Counted from the first letter of the stretch, positions 7,906-17,667 are shown. The stretch is DNA of 46,065 nucleotides from Ramlibacter sp. (GCA_013815685.1 JACDFR010000035.1:1-46065); one strand, 5' to 3'. Notes: generated from the letters alone by a model not told the origin. Made by a program: numbers and translations.

Positions 7906-10900
7906 GTGACTTCCCCTGTCGAACCCATCGATCCCGGCAGCATTGCCATCGTCGGCCTGGCCGGGCGTTTTCCGGCCGCCCGTTCGGCGGGCGAGCTGTG
8001 GTCCCTGCTGCGCGACGGCAAGGAAGCCACGCAGTGGCTGAGCCCCGAAGAGTTGCGGGCGGCCGGCGTGCCCCAGGGCGATATCGACGATCCCGCGTAT
8101 GTCCGCGCAAGCCTGGTGCTGCCGGACATGGAAATGTTCGACGCGGAATTCTTCGGCTTCAGCAAGCGCGACGCGGCCGTGCTCGATCCTCAGCATCGCC
8201 ACTTCCTCGAATGCGCCTGGGAAGCCCTGGAAGACGCGGGCCACATGCCCGAGAGTTTTCCCGGCGCCATCGGCGTGTTCGGCGGCTGCGGCATGCAGGC
8301 CTACCTGCCGTTCAACCTGCTGTCCAATCCCGAACTCGTCAAGTCGATGGGCCTGTTCCTGCTGCGGCATACCGGCAACGACAAGGACTTTCTCTGCTCG
8401 CGCGTTTCCTACCTGCTGGACCTGAAGGGCCCGAGCCTGTCGATCCAGACGGCTTGCTCCACGTCGCTGGTCGCCGTCCACATGGCGGCGCAAAGCCTGC
8501 TGTCGGGCGAGTGCGACATGGCGCTTGCCGGCGGCGTCAGCATCGAATTGCCGCACCGCCGGGGCTACCACTTCGCGCAAGGAGAGATCCTGTCGCCCGA
8601 CGGCCACTGCCGGGCATTCGATGACCAGGCCGCGGGCACGGTTTTCGGCAGCGGCGCCGGCATCGTGGTGCTGCGGCGCCTGGAAGATGCCCTCAGGGAC
8701 CGGGACAATATCTATGCGGTGATCCGCGGCTCGGCCGTGAACAACGACGGCTCGCAGAAGGCCGGTTACCTGGCGCCCAGCGTCGACGGCCAGGCCCGCG
8801 CCGCCGTCGAGGCGCTGGGCGTGGCCGGCGTGGAGCCGGGGAGTGTCAGCTACATCGAGGCCCACGGCACAGGCACTCCCGTGGGCGACCCGATCGAGAT
8901 CGCCGCGCTCACCCAGGCCTATGGCGCGGGTGGCACGGGCTTTTGCGGCATCGGCTCGCTCAAGACCAACATCGGCCACCTGGACACGGCGGCCGGTGTC
9001 GCCGCCCTGATCAAGGTATCGCTCGCGCTTCGCCACGGGCTGATTCCGGCCAGCCTGAATTTCAGCCGCCCCAACAGCCGCATCGACATGGCGAACTCGC
9101 CGTTCCGCGTGGCCGACCAGGCCCGGCCCTGGACGCGTGCCGCAACTCCCCGCCGCGCGGCCGTCAATTCGCTGGGCGTGGGAGGCACCAACGCGCACGT
9201 GATCGTGGAAGAGCCACCCCTGCACGATGCGGCGCAGGCGCGGGACGGCTGGCAGGTGTTGACCTTGTCGGCCCGCACGCCGGCTTCGCTCGAGCGCCTG
9301 ACGGCCAGGTGGCAGGACTTCCTGGCGCAGCCGCCCGCCGGCTTCACGCTCGCCGACGCCGCGTACACCACGCAGGTCGGGCGCCGGCAGTTCGAGCATC
9401 GCTGCGCCGTCGCCGCGCACGACATCGCGGGGCTGCGCGAGGCCCTGTCCGCGAAAATGCACACCCGCCGCGTCGTGGGCAAGGCGGACGCTCGCGCGCC
9501 GGGAGTGGTGTTCATGTTCCCGGGCGGAGGTGCCCACTACCCCGGCGCGGGGCGCGAGCTGCTGGGCCAGCCGGCCTTTCGCCAGGCTGTGGACGAATGC
9601 ATGCGCGCGATGCCGGCCGAGGTGCCGCAAGATTTGCGCACCATCCTGTTCGACAGCGACGCCCGTGACGCGGCGGCTGCCGCCAAACTGGCGCGGCCCA
9701 GCTACGCCATGCCGGCCCTGTTCACACTCGAATATGCATTGGCCAAACTCTGGGTGAGCTGGGGGATCAAGCCCGCCGCCGTCATCGGCCACAGCGCCGG
9801 CGACTATGCGGCGGCCTGCCTGGCCGGCGTGATGCCGGTCGCGGATGCGCTGGCCATCGTCGTTTTGCGCGGACAGCTTTTCGAAGCCGCCCCCGCGGGC
9901 GGCATGCTCTCCATCGATCTGCCCGAAGCTGAACTGGCCACCCTGATGTCGGGGCTGGACCTGGACATCGCCGCGATCAACGCGCCCGACCTGTGCATCG
10001 CCTCCGGCGCGCTGCACTCGATCGCGCAACTGGAGCAGCGGCTGGCCGGGCGCGGCATCGAGGGACGGCGCCTTCATATCGATGTCGCCGCTCATTCGCG
10101 CTTGCTCGACGATGTGCTGCCCGCCTTCCGCGAGCGTGTGTCGCGCATCCGCTTCAGCGCCCCGGCCATCCCCTTCATTTCCAACCTCACCGGCACCTGG
10201 GCCGACGCCAAAACGCTGACCGATCCCGAGTACTGGGTGCAGCACCTGCGCAACCCGGTGCGCTTTTCGGCGGGTCTGCGCCAACTGCTGCAGGACATGC
10301 CCGGCAGCGTGCTGGTTGAGGCTGGGCCCGGCCAGGGGCTGTGCGCGCTGGCCCGGCAGAACAGCGCCGGCCAGCAGCGCACCATCCTTCCTTCGACGGG
10401 CAAGGCGCAAGAGGCCCACGCCGACCTGGCCCTGATGCTCACGGCTGCGGGCGCGTTGTGGACCCGCGGTGTCGTTGCGGACTGGCAGGCCCTGCGCGGC
10501 AACGCCCGGCCGCGCCGCGTGTCGCTTCCCACTTATGCCTTCGATCATCAGCGGCACTGGATCGAGCCCGGCATCCGCACGCCAGGGCCGGCCGGCGAGC
10601 GCGGCGAGCCCGCTGTCGCGGCGCCGCCCGCCGGCGCCCTGACCCGGCTGGCTTCGTACGACGACTGGTTTCGCGTGCCCGAGTGGGTCCGCGCACCGGC
10701 ACCCGCAACCTCGCCGCAGCCGGGCGGCAAATGGCTGGTGTTCGGCAATCATTCCAAACTCACCGGCGACATCGTCTCGCGCGTGGCGCAGGAGGGCGGC
10801 AGTGTCACGCTGGTGCACCGCGGCCATGACTTCGCGCGCGAGCGCGATGGAACCTACCGGCTCGCCCCGGCCGAGGCGCAGCACTACGCCATGTTGCTGG

Positions 10901-13900
10901 GGGCGCTTGAGCAGGCGCAGGCTGTTCCCGACCACATCCTTCACCTCTGGTCGATGGACACCGTCCCCGGCGCCTCCGGAAGGCAGCTGGCCGGGCAGGC
11001 GCTGGCGTTCGACAGCCTGCTCTATATCGCCAAGGCGATCCAGGAACTGGACCTCGCGGCGCCTTTGCGCCTGACGGTCGTGACGGCGGGCAGCCAGGCC
11101 GTGATGGGCGAGGCAGTGCCGCATCCCGAACGCGCGCTGGCGCTGGGCCCCTGCCGGGTGATCCCCCGCGAACTGCCGAACGTCGGCACGCGCCTGATCG
11201 ATCTGGCCCCATTCGATGTCTCGTCCGGGCCAGCAGCCGCGGCCATCGTGGCCGAAGCCCAGCACGCCGAGGGGGCCGACATGGTCGCCTTCCGCGGCGA
11301 CGAGCGCTGGACGCACCAGCTGGCGCCGGCCGGCAAGGCGTTGCCAGGCGGCGGGCAACAACGGTTGCGCGCGGGCGGTACCTACCTCATCACCGGCGGC
11401 CTGGGCGACATCGCGCTGGATCTCGCCGGCTACCTGGCCTCAACCCACCGGGCCAAGCTGGCGCTGGTGAGCCGCCGCACCCTGCCGCCCAAGGCCAGCT
11501 GGCCCGGCCTGGCCGCAAGCGGCAGCCATTCGAGCGAAGTGCGGCTGGTGCGCCGGCTGCTTGCGCTGCAGGAGCAAGGCGCCCAAGTCCTGGCCATCAG
11601 CGCGGATGTGGCGGACCGCGAGGCGATGGCGCGGGTCGTGTCCGACTGCCGGGCCCGCTTCGGCACGATCAACGGGGTCTTCCATGCGGCCGGAACGCTC
11701 GAAGACGGTCCCATCGCCACCAAGAGCGCGGACAGCGTGTGGCGCGTGCTCAGCCCGAAAGCCCGCGGGGCCCAGGTGCTGCACGAATTGCTGCCGCCGG
11801 GCGACCTCGACATCTTCGCGGTGTTCTCGTCCACCAGCGTCTACCTCGGCGCGCCGGGGCAGGTCGACTACGTGGCAGCCAATGCGTTCGTCGACTCGCT
11901 GGCCGCCTCGCGCGCCGATGGGCTGGCGGTGCACTGGGGGGTGTGGGGCGACAGGGGAATGGCCGCGCGCGCCTATGGCCGCCACAGCCTGGGCCATGAA
12001 GCGCCCAAGGGCGGCCACCCGCTGCTGGGCCTGCAGGTGGACAGCGAGGTCGGCGCCACGTTCGAGGCCACTTACGCCAGCCGCGACCTGTGGGTGCTGC
12101 AGGAACATTCGGTGGCGGGCCGGCCGGTGCTGCCGGGCACCGCCTATATCGAGATCGCCCGCGCCGCGATGGCGGTGCTGCATCCCGGCGCGGCCGTCGA
12201 AATCCGCTCGCTGTCGTTCGAGGAAGCGATGGTGTTCGAAGGCACGTCCGCGCGTGTCGTGCGCGTGGAGATGCCGCGCACCGCGGGGGGCTACGGCTTC
12301 ATCGTGCGCAGCCGCGACCTGCTGGAGGAACGGTGGCTCGAGCATGCACGGGCCAGCGTCGGCGTTTTTCTGGGCACGCTCGCCGCGGCCGCGCCGGTTT
12401 CGACCGCCGAGTGGGAAACCGGCCGCATCCCGCAGGAAAAGACGGTGGCCTTCGGCGCGCGCTGGCAGAACATCGCGCGCATGCAGTTGTCCGGGCAAAG
12501 CGCCATGGCCCAACTGGAGCTGCCCGCACGGTTCGGTGGCGACCTGGCCGAGTACGCCGCCCACCCGGCGATCACCGACATGGCCGCGACGTTCGGGCTG
12601 CACTTGATCGACCCCGCGGAACGCAACGAGAACCTGTTCGTGCCGCTGTCGGTCGAGCGGATCCGCCTGGCTGCGCAGGTACCTCGCACCCTGATCAGCC
12701 GAGTCCAGCTCAAGGGCCAGCCGAAGAACCGGTTCGCGGCGTTCGATGTCAGCCTGCACGCCACGGACGGATCGCCGATCGCGACCTTCGAGGGCTTTTC
12801 CCTGCGCGGCGTCAAGCCCGGCGCGATGTCCCACCAGGCCCCGGCTCGCCGCGAGCGCAGCCTGACCGATGCCATGCTGGCCGGTGGCATCCGTGGAGAA
12901 GACGCGCACGAGCTTTTCAGACGCGTCTTCTCGGGCGCGCACCGCGACCTGGTGGTCTCGTCGATCGAGCTTTCACAGGTGAAGCAGGCGATGGCGGATG
13001 CCGCGCCCAAAGCCGCCGGCCGCAAACCGGCGGTGCGGGGCGAGTCCGCCGCAACCGCGGACCTCAACCCCGTGGAGCGGACGATTGCCGAGGTGTGGCG
13101 CGAACTCCTGGGCGTGGAAGAAATCGGCGCGGACGACGACTTCTTCGCGCTCGGCGGGCATTCGTTGGCAGCGGTGCGCCTGTTTGCGCGGATCAGGAAG
13201 CAGTACGCGGTCGACCTGCCGCTCGCCACGCTCTTCCAGGCCCCGACGCTGGGCGCGCTGGCGGCCGTGGTCGCGCACACGGGCGGGCTGGAAACGGCGC
13301 AGCCTTCGGCTTCACCGAAAAAGGCTTCGTCCAACGTGATCTCGCTGGTCACGCGCGCCTGGTCGCCCCTGGTGGCGATCTGCCGCGGCAACGCCGATCG
13401 CACGCCGCTTTTTTGCGTGCACGGTGCCGGCGGCAATGTCCTGAATTTCAAGATCATCTCGGACCGGCTGGGCCGCGAACAGCCTTTCTATGGGCTGCAG
13501 GCCCAGGGCGTCGACGGCCGGTTGCCGCCCCTCGCGTCCATCGAGGACATGGCGTCGCAGTACCTCGAGGCAATTCGCACCGTGGCGCCGCAGGGCCCGT
13601 ACCGCCTGGCGGGCTATTCCGCCGGCGGTGTGATCGCACTGGAGATGGCCCAGCAGCTCAGAAAGGAAGGCGCGACGGTCGAGATGCTGGTGATGATCGA
13701 CACGCTGTCGCCTACCGCGGCCCGGCGGCGGGTTTCCTACGCCAGGAAGCTCTGGCTGATGCGGCAATGGTCGCTGCAGTTCGCGCTGGAATGGCCGGGC
13801 CGCCGCCGCAAGGGCAAGGAGGCGGACGCTACCTACGCGTTGGCGCTGGAACGTCTTGCGCGGGGCGAGCCGCTGCCGCCCGAGCTGGTCGAATTCCACC

Positions 13901-14202
13901 TGTTCCGCAGCTTCGTGGCCGCGCAGTCGCGCTACCAGCCCGCGCCCTACGATGGCGACGTGGTGCTGTTCAAGGCCACGCAGGCCGATACCCAGTACCT
14001 GGGGGCGGGCGACACGCTGGGCTGGGAAGAGCACATCAGCGGCGATGTCCGCGTGACCACCATCGCCGGGTCGCACTTCTCCATGATGGCCGAGCCTGGC
14101 GTCTCGCAACTGATCGACGCTGTCCAGAGAGAACTCGACCTCCTCGATGGCGATGCCAAGCCGCCGCCTGTCACACGCAGCGCGGCGCCACTGCGCGGCT
14201 AG
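7906..14202 (+). CDS. Type I polyketide synthase KS-AT-KR-DH-ACP-TE
   Basis: A 2098-residue single-module synthase beginning at a GTG with GAGGG seven bases upstream. KS (about 10-437) has C184 in QTACSTS, H320 and H358. AT (533-820) has S630 in GHSAGD and a VAAHS motif that fits neither the malonyl HAFHS nor the methylmalonyl YASHS signature. KR (940-1368) has a cofactor loop TGGLGD and S1309, Y1322 and N1326; LED in place of LDD suggests a B-type alcohol. DH (1370-1635) has H1401 in EHSVAGRPVLP and D1558 in HPAITD. ACP carries S1753 and TE has S1905 (GYSAGG), D1932 and H2057. Every domain looks competent. It should extend the starter from the upstream NRPS once, reduce and dehydrate it, and release it by hydrolysis or cyclisation. 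The KR-before-DH order is atypical. No phosphopantetheinyl transferase is encoded nearby. Confidence 0.92.
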   Translation: MTSPVEPIDPGSIAIVGLAGRFPAARSAGELWSLLRDGKEATQWLSPEELRAAGVPQGDIDDPAYVRASLVLPDMEMFDAEFFGFSKRDAAVLDPQHRHFLECAWEALEDAGHMPESFPGAIGVFGGCGMQAYLPFNLLSNPELVKSMGLFLLRHTGNDKDFLCSRVSYLLDLKGPSLSIQTACSTSLVAVHMAAQSLLSGECDMALAGGVSIELPHRRGYHFAQGEILSPDGHCRAFDDQAAGTVFGSGAGIVVLRRLEDALRDRDNIYAVIRGSAVNNDGSQKAGYLAPSVDGQARAAVEALGVAGVEPGSVSYIEAHGTGTPVGDPIEIAALTQAYGAGGTGFCGIGSLKTNIGHLDTAAGVAALIKVSLALRHGLIPASLNFSRPNSRIDMANSPFRVADQARPWTRAATPRRAAVNSLGVGGTNAHVIVEEPPLHDAAQARDGWQVLTLSARTPASLERLTARWQDFLAQPPAGFTLADAAYTTQVGRRQFEHRCAVAAHDIAGLREALSAKMHTRRVVGKADARAPGVVFMFPGGGAHYPGAGRELLGQPAFRQAVDECMRAMPAEVPQDLRTILFDSDARDAAAAAKLARPSYAMPALFTLEYALAKLWVSWGIKPAAVIGHSAGDYAAACLAGVMPVADALAIVVLRGQLFEAAPAGGMLSIDLPEAELATLMSGLDLDIAAINAPDLCIASGALHSIAQLEQRLAGRGIEGRRLHIDVAAHSRLLDDVLPAFRERVSRIRFSAPAIPFISNLTGTWADAKTLTDPEYWVQHLRNPVRFSAGLRQLLQDMPGSVLVEAGPGQGLCALARQNSAGQQRTILPSTGKAQEAHADLALMLTAAGALWTRGVVADWQALRGNARPRRVSLPTYAFDHQRHWIEPGIRTPGPAGERGEPAVAAPPAGALTRLASYDDWFRVPEWVRAPAPATSPQPGGKWLVFGNHSKLTGDIVSRVAQEGGSVTLVHRGHDFARERDGTYRLAPAEAQHYAMLLGALEQAQAVPDHILHLWSMDTVPGASGRQLAGQALAFDSLLYIAKAIQELDLAAPLRLTVVTAGSQAVMGEAVPHPERALALGPCRVIPRELPNVGTRLIDLAPFDVSSGPAAAAIVAEAQHAEGADMVAFRGDERWTHQLAPAGKALPGGGQQRLRAGGTYLITGGLGDIALDLAGYLASTHRAKLALVSRRTLPPKASWPGLAASGSHSSEVRLVRRLLALQEQGAQVLAISADVADREAMARVVSDCRARFGTINGVFHAAGTLEDGPIATKSADSVWRVLSPKARGAQVLHELLPPGDLDIFAVFSSTSVYLGAPGQVDYVAANAFVDSLAASRADGLAVHWGVWGDRGMAARAYGRHSLGHEAPKGGHPLLGLQVDSEVGATFEATYASRDLWVLQEHSVAGRPVLPGTAYIEIARAAMAVLHPGAAVEIRSLSFEEAMVFEGTSARVVRVEMPRTAGGYGFIVRSRDLLEERWLEHARASVGVFLGTLAAAAPVSTAEWETGRIPQEKTVAFGARWQNIARMQLSGQSAMAQLELPARFGGDLAEYAAHPAITDMAATFGLHLIDPAERNENLFVPLSVERIRLAAQVPRTLISRVQLKGQPKNRFAAFDVSLHATDGSPIATFEGFSLRGVKPGAMSHQAPARRERSLTDAMLAGGIRGEDAHELFRRVFSGAHRDLVVSSIELSQVKQAMADAAPKAAGRKPAVRGESAATADLNPVERTIAEVWRELLGVEEIGADDDFFALGGHSLAAVRLFARIRKQYAVDLPLATLFQAPTLGALAAVVAHTGGLETAQPSASPKKASSNVISLVTRAWSPLVAICRGNADRTPLFCVHGAGGNVLNFKIISDRLGREQPFYGLQAQGVDGRLPPLASIEDMASQYLEAIRTVAPQGPYRLAGYSAGGVIALEMAQQLRKEGATVEMLVMIDTLSPTAARRRVSYARKLWLMRQWSLQFALEWPGRRRKGKEADATYALALERLARGEPLPPELVEFHLFRSFVAAQSRYQPAPYDGDVVLFKATQADTQYLGAGDTLGWEEHISGDVRVTTIAGSHFSMMAEPGVSQLIDAVQRELDLLDGDAKPPPVTRSAAPLRG

Positions 14203-14315
14203 CGCAAGGCCGTTGCCGGAGGGACGGAACCGCCGACCCGCGCTCGCGGCAAGGTCCTACACCGAGGGGAGTTCGCCGCGTCCTAGGATGAAAACTCATC
14301 CATTGAGAACATCCC

Positions 14316-15632
14316 ATGGCAAACAGCGGCACCCGGCGCATCGCAACCACGCGAGCGATTAGCAGATTTTTCATCGCCATGGCAGTTGCAGCCCTTGCGG
14401 CGTGCGGCGGTGGCGGTGGCAACAGCAGCCCCAACGGCGCACCGGTCGCCGGCAGTGTCGGTGAGTCGGGAGGCAGCAGCACGACTGGGGAAACGGGCTC
14501 CGCCCCACCCACGGCCGGCGGGCCCGGGCTCGTGGCGCAGGCGCCCGTCCGCGTCAACACGACCACCGCGGGCAACCAGTTCGTCCGCGCCATCGGCGCC
14601 CTCGCCGACGGTGGGTACACCGTGGCCTGGACGTCCCCCGCAGGCAGCGGCGCCGCATCGTCCAGCTTCTACATCCAGCGCTATGACGCGGTGGGCAACA
14701 AGGCCGGTGCCCAGACGCTGATCCCGTTCCAGTTCGACAACGGCGCCGTTCCCGCCCTCACGGTGATGGGGGACGGCAGTGTGGTACTGGCGTACGCCGC
14801 CGGCCGGACGCCGTCGCCCCTAGAGCCCTGGATGACGAGTACCGGCATCTACACACGGCGATTCGATGCCGGCGGCGCCGCTGTGGGCGCCGAGACGGTG
14901 GTGGTCTCGCGCGTTTTCAATTCCATCGGCGACCAGGGACTTCATTACTTCACCAATCCCGCGGTGGTCAGCTGGGCGGACGGCAGCTATGCCGTCGGCT
15001 GGGCCTACGTCGAAGGCAACTACACGGGGGTGGTCCCCAGCTTCGCGACACAGCGCTACGACGCCCAGGGACAAGCTGCGGGCGGCCCCCAGTTCAGCAT
15101 CGGCAGCGGCGGCGCAGATGTCCTGCCGACTTTCAGGATGACGGCTGCCGCCGGCGGCAGCTTCGTCTTCGCCATTTCCAGCCGTAACCTGAACCGTCAG
15201 CCGGCGTTCTTCCATTTCAGCGGTGGCGGCAGGATCGGCAGCTTCGACGGCGACACTGCCCTGCCCTGGGACCAGACGATCTTGCTGCCCCTGCGCGATG
15301 GGCGCTTCGCACTGTGGTCCACGAACAGCTCCGGGCCGTACCTTCAAATGCTCGACGCCCGGGGCCAGGCCGTGGGCGCGGCCACGGCGGTGGCGGCCCG
15401 GCCTACCAGGGCGACGGCGCTTCGCGACGGCGGTTACCTGCTGGTGTTCGACCCGCAGGGAACGGCACAACGCTATGACAGCGCGAGTGCCGCCGTGGGC
15501 CAGCCCTTCATGCCATCTCCGTGGGGCGAGACCACTGCGCTTTCGGGCGGCGGCTTGGCCACGGCCTGGACGGGCACCTCGGCGGCGGGCGATCAGGAGG
15601 CGATGACGCAGCGGTTCCTGCCACCCAATTAG
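14316..15632 (+). CDS. Probable lipoprotein with repeated beta-propeller-like segments
   Basis: A 438-residue protein. The N terminus has basic residues, a hydrophobic segment and the lipobox-like LAAC followed by a glycine run, so it is probably lipidated and surface- or periplasm-facing. A low-complexity Gly/Ser/Thr stretch follows. The rest contains recurring units with ADGGYTVAW, YIQRYDAVGNKAG, YTRRFDAGGAAVG, ATQRYDAQGQAAG, RDGGYLLVF and AQRYDSASAAVG, spaced about 45-70 residues apart. This is the pattern of blade-like repeats in secreted propeller proteins. No catalytic motif is visible. It lies 113 bases after the PKS gene on the same strand. A link to the biosynthetic cluster is possible but not shown. 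Confidence 0.75.
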   Translation: MANSGTRRIATTRAISRFFIAMAVAALAACGGGGGNSSPNGAPVAGSVGESGGSSTTGETGSAPPTAGGPGLVAQAPVRVNTTTAGNQFVRAIGALADGGYTVAWTSPAGSGAASSSFYIQRYDAVGNKAGAQTLIPFQFDNGAVPALTVMGDGSVVLAYAAGRTPSPLEPWMTSTGIYTRRFDAGGAAVGAETVVVSRVFNSIGDQGLHYFTNPAVVSWADGSYAVGWAYVEGNYTGVVPSFATQRYDAQGQAAGGPQFSIGSGGADVLPTFRMTAAAGGSFVFAISSRNLNRQPAFFHFSGGGRIGSFDGDTALPWDQTILLPLRDGRFALWSTNSSGPYLQMLDARGQAVGAATAVAARPTRATALRDGGYLLVFDPQGTAQRYDSASAAVGQPFMPSPWGETTALSGGGLATAWTGTSAAGDQEAMTQRFLPPN

Positions 15633-15769
15633 CGGAAGGCCGCGGCGCCGTGGCCGGAGAAGCCGCCGGACGCCTATTCATGCCGGCCGAGCATCAGTCG
15701 AGCGCCAAAGATTCATCAAGCGCGAGACCGATTTCGACCAGACTGCATCGCAAACCAAACGAGACGGTC

Positions 15770-16678
15770 ATGCATCCCTTACACCTCCTGCTCGCGGTGG
15801 CCGTGATGGCCATCTGGGGCCTCAATTTCGTCGTGATCAGGATCGGGCTGGATGGCATGCCGCCGATCCTTCTGGTGGCACTGCGGTTCACCCTGGCCGC
15901 ACTGCCCGCGGTGTTCTTCGTGAAGCGGCCCAACGTCAAATTCGCCAGAATCGCGCACTATGGGCTGGTGGTGTTCGCGCTCCAGTTCGCGCTGCTTTTC
16001 GGCGGCATGTACCTCGGCCTGTCTGCCGGCCTGGCTGCCGTCGTGTTGCAGATGCATATCTTCTTCACCATGCTTCTGGCCTTCGCGCTCCTGCGCGAGC
16101 GCCCCACGGTGTTCCAGCTGGCCGGGGCCGTGCTGGGTTTCCTCGGGGTGGCGATCATCGCGCTCAAGCAAGACGTCGATGCGCCGACGATCGGGCTGGC
16201 GATGGTGGTGCTCGCCGCCATGGCGTGGGCAGCCGGCAACATGATTGGCAAGCAGTTCGGCAAGGTCGACATGTTCGCCGTGGTGGTCTGGAGCAGCCTG
16301 GCAGCGCCACTGCCGCTGTTCGCGCTGTCCTACATGGTCGAAGGCCCCATCGCCATCGCGCGGAGCCTGTCGAACATCAGCCTTACGTCATTGCTGGCCC
16401 TGGCGTACCTCGTCTACCTGAGCACCCACTTCGGCTTCGGCGCATGGACCTGGCTGCTCAATCGCTACCCCGCATCGACGGTGGTGCCCATGACCCTGCT
16501 GGCGCCCGTGTTCGCGATGACAGCCTCCGCCCTGGTTCTGGGCGAAAAATTGCCTTCATGGAAATTGCTCGCTGCCGCCCTGGTAATCGCGGGACTGGCG
16601 ATCAATATCTTCGGCGGGAAGGTTGCAGCATGGCGGGGTCGGGCGTTGGGGAAGGCAGAGCCGCAGGAGGTCAAGTAG
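15770..16678 (+). CDS. EamA-family permease (drug/metabolite transporter superfamily)
   Basis: A 302-residue inner-membrane protein with about ten hydrophobic segments arranged as two EamA repeats. The first begins AVMAIWGLNFVVIRIGLDG and the second LAAMAWAAGNMIGKQFGK; LGEKLPSWKLLAAALVIAG closes the second. These are typical of the RhtA/YdcZ-like side of the DMT superfamily, which mostly exports small metabolites or amino acids. The ATG at 15770 starts directly at the first membrane segment. It is on the same strand as the NRPS-PKS genes and could export their product, but the family is common and generic. It ends 35 bases from the convergent Bug receptor gene. Confidence 0.88.
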   Translation: MHPLHLLLAVAVMAIWGLNFVVIRIGLDGMPPILLVALRFTLAALPAVFFVKRPNVKFARIAHYGLVVFALQFALLFGGMYLGLSAGLAAVVLQMHIFFTMLLAFALLRERPTVFQLAGAVLGFLGVAIIALKQDVDAPTIGLAMVVLAAMAWAAGNMIGKQFGKVDMFAVVVWSSLAAPLPLFALSYMVEGPIAIARSLSNISLTSLLALAYLVYLSTHFGFGAWTWLLNRYPASTVVPMTLLAPVFAMTASALVLGEKLPSWKLLAAALVIAGLAINIFGGKVAAWRGRALGKAEPQEVK

Positions 16679-16713
16679 GCCTGTTGAGCCCGGTGCGCCG
16701 GGCGGCTGGGCCG

Positions 16714-17667
16714 CTATTTCTTGCCGAGCCCCATTCTTGCGGCGCCTTCGGTGTAGAGCTTCGTCTTGCTCGCCATGAAACCCTCCATGTCTTCGAGGCC
16801 GACATTCAGCAGCTCGAAGCCGTTGCGGGCCGCGAGATCCTTCATCTCCGGGTCGCTGTTCAAGGCGCGCCACAGGTCCGACAGGCGCTTGCGCGCATCG
16901 GGCGGCGTGGACTTCGGCACCCCGATCCCGCGATAGGCGCCGTCCACCCAGTCGACCCCCAACTCCTTGAAGGTAGGCACGTCGGGCATCAGCGGGTGGC
17001 GCTTGTCCATGGCGACCGCCAGCGGGCGGATACGCTCCTTGTTGGTGATGGCGAACGGCGTGTACGTCATGGCGCCACCGATCTGGGCGCCCATGACCGA
17101 CGTGGCCATGTCGCCGGTGCCCTTGAACGGGACATACAAGGTCTTGATGCCGAACGCGGCGTCGAGGCGTTCATGGGCGGCATGGTTCGCCGAGAACTGG
17201 CCCGAGCCGCCGAGGCTGATCTTGCCGGGGCTCGCCTTCGCGGCCCTGATGAAATCCTGGAAATTCCTGATCTCGCTTTGCGCGGGCACCACCAGGATGT
17301 CGGGCGTGAAGTGGAACCAGAACACCGGCGTCACGTCGGCCGTCTTGTACTGCACCTGCCCTTCGATCGGCTGGAACACGATGTGCGGCAGGTTGACGCC
17401 CACGACGTTGACGCCGTCGCCGGGCAACTGGTTCATCTGCGACCACATCAGGGCGCCGCCCGCGCCCGCCTTGTACTGGATGATGGTTTCGATGCCGGCG
17501 CATTTCTTCTTGAGCACGACCTGCTGGTGGCGCGCCGACAGGTCCGACTCGCCGCCCGGCGGAAAGGCCTGCCAATACATCACGTTCTTGTCGGGACACG
17601 GCACCTGTTGCGCGGATGCCAGCGGCGACAGGGCCGCGAGCGCGATGGCGTAAATCAGCTTCTTCAT
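16714..17667 (-). CDS. Bug-family periplasmic substrate-binding protein (tripartite tricarboxylate transporter receptor)
   Basis: A 317-residue protein with a Sec signal peptide (MKKLIYAIALAALSPLASA) and the Bug/TctC fold. Diagnostic stretches are QAFPPGGESDLSAR, VQYKAGAGGALMW-like glycine-rich loop, LGGSGQFSANH, VPFKGTGDMATSVMG and PDVPTFKELGV. Such receptors bind carboxylates in the periplasm and feed TctAB-type permeases; no membrane component is encoded in the window, so it must pair with permease subunits elsewhere. GGAG lies six bases before the ATG. It follows the tartrate dehydrogenase gene by 26 bases on the same strand, so the ligand is probably tartrate, malate or a related dicarboxylate. 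That ligand is inferred from context only. Confidence 0.9.
   Translation of the reverse strand: MKKLIYAIALAALSPLASAQQVPCPDKNVMYWQAFPPGGESDLSARHQQVVLKKKCAGIETIIQYKAGAGGALMWSQMNQLPGDGVNVVGVNLPHIVFQPIEGQVQYKTADVTPVFWFHFTPDILVVPAQSEIRNFQDFIRAAKASPGKISLGGSGQFSANHAAHERLDAAFGIKTLYVPFKGTGDMATSVMGAQIGGAMTYTPFAITNKERIRPLAVAMDKRHPLMPDVPTFKELGVDWVDGAYRGIGVPKSTPPDARKRLSDLWRALNSDPEMKDLAARNGFELLNVGLEDMEGFMASKTKLYTEGAARMGLGKK

Noticed and set aside
16679..16713. Hairpin CCCGG-N4-CCGGG between convergent genes
   Set aside because: The stem is only five base pairs and no T-run follows on either strand, so a terminator is not supported.
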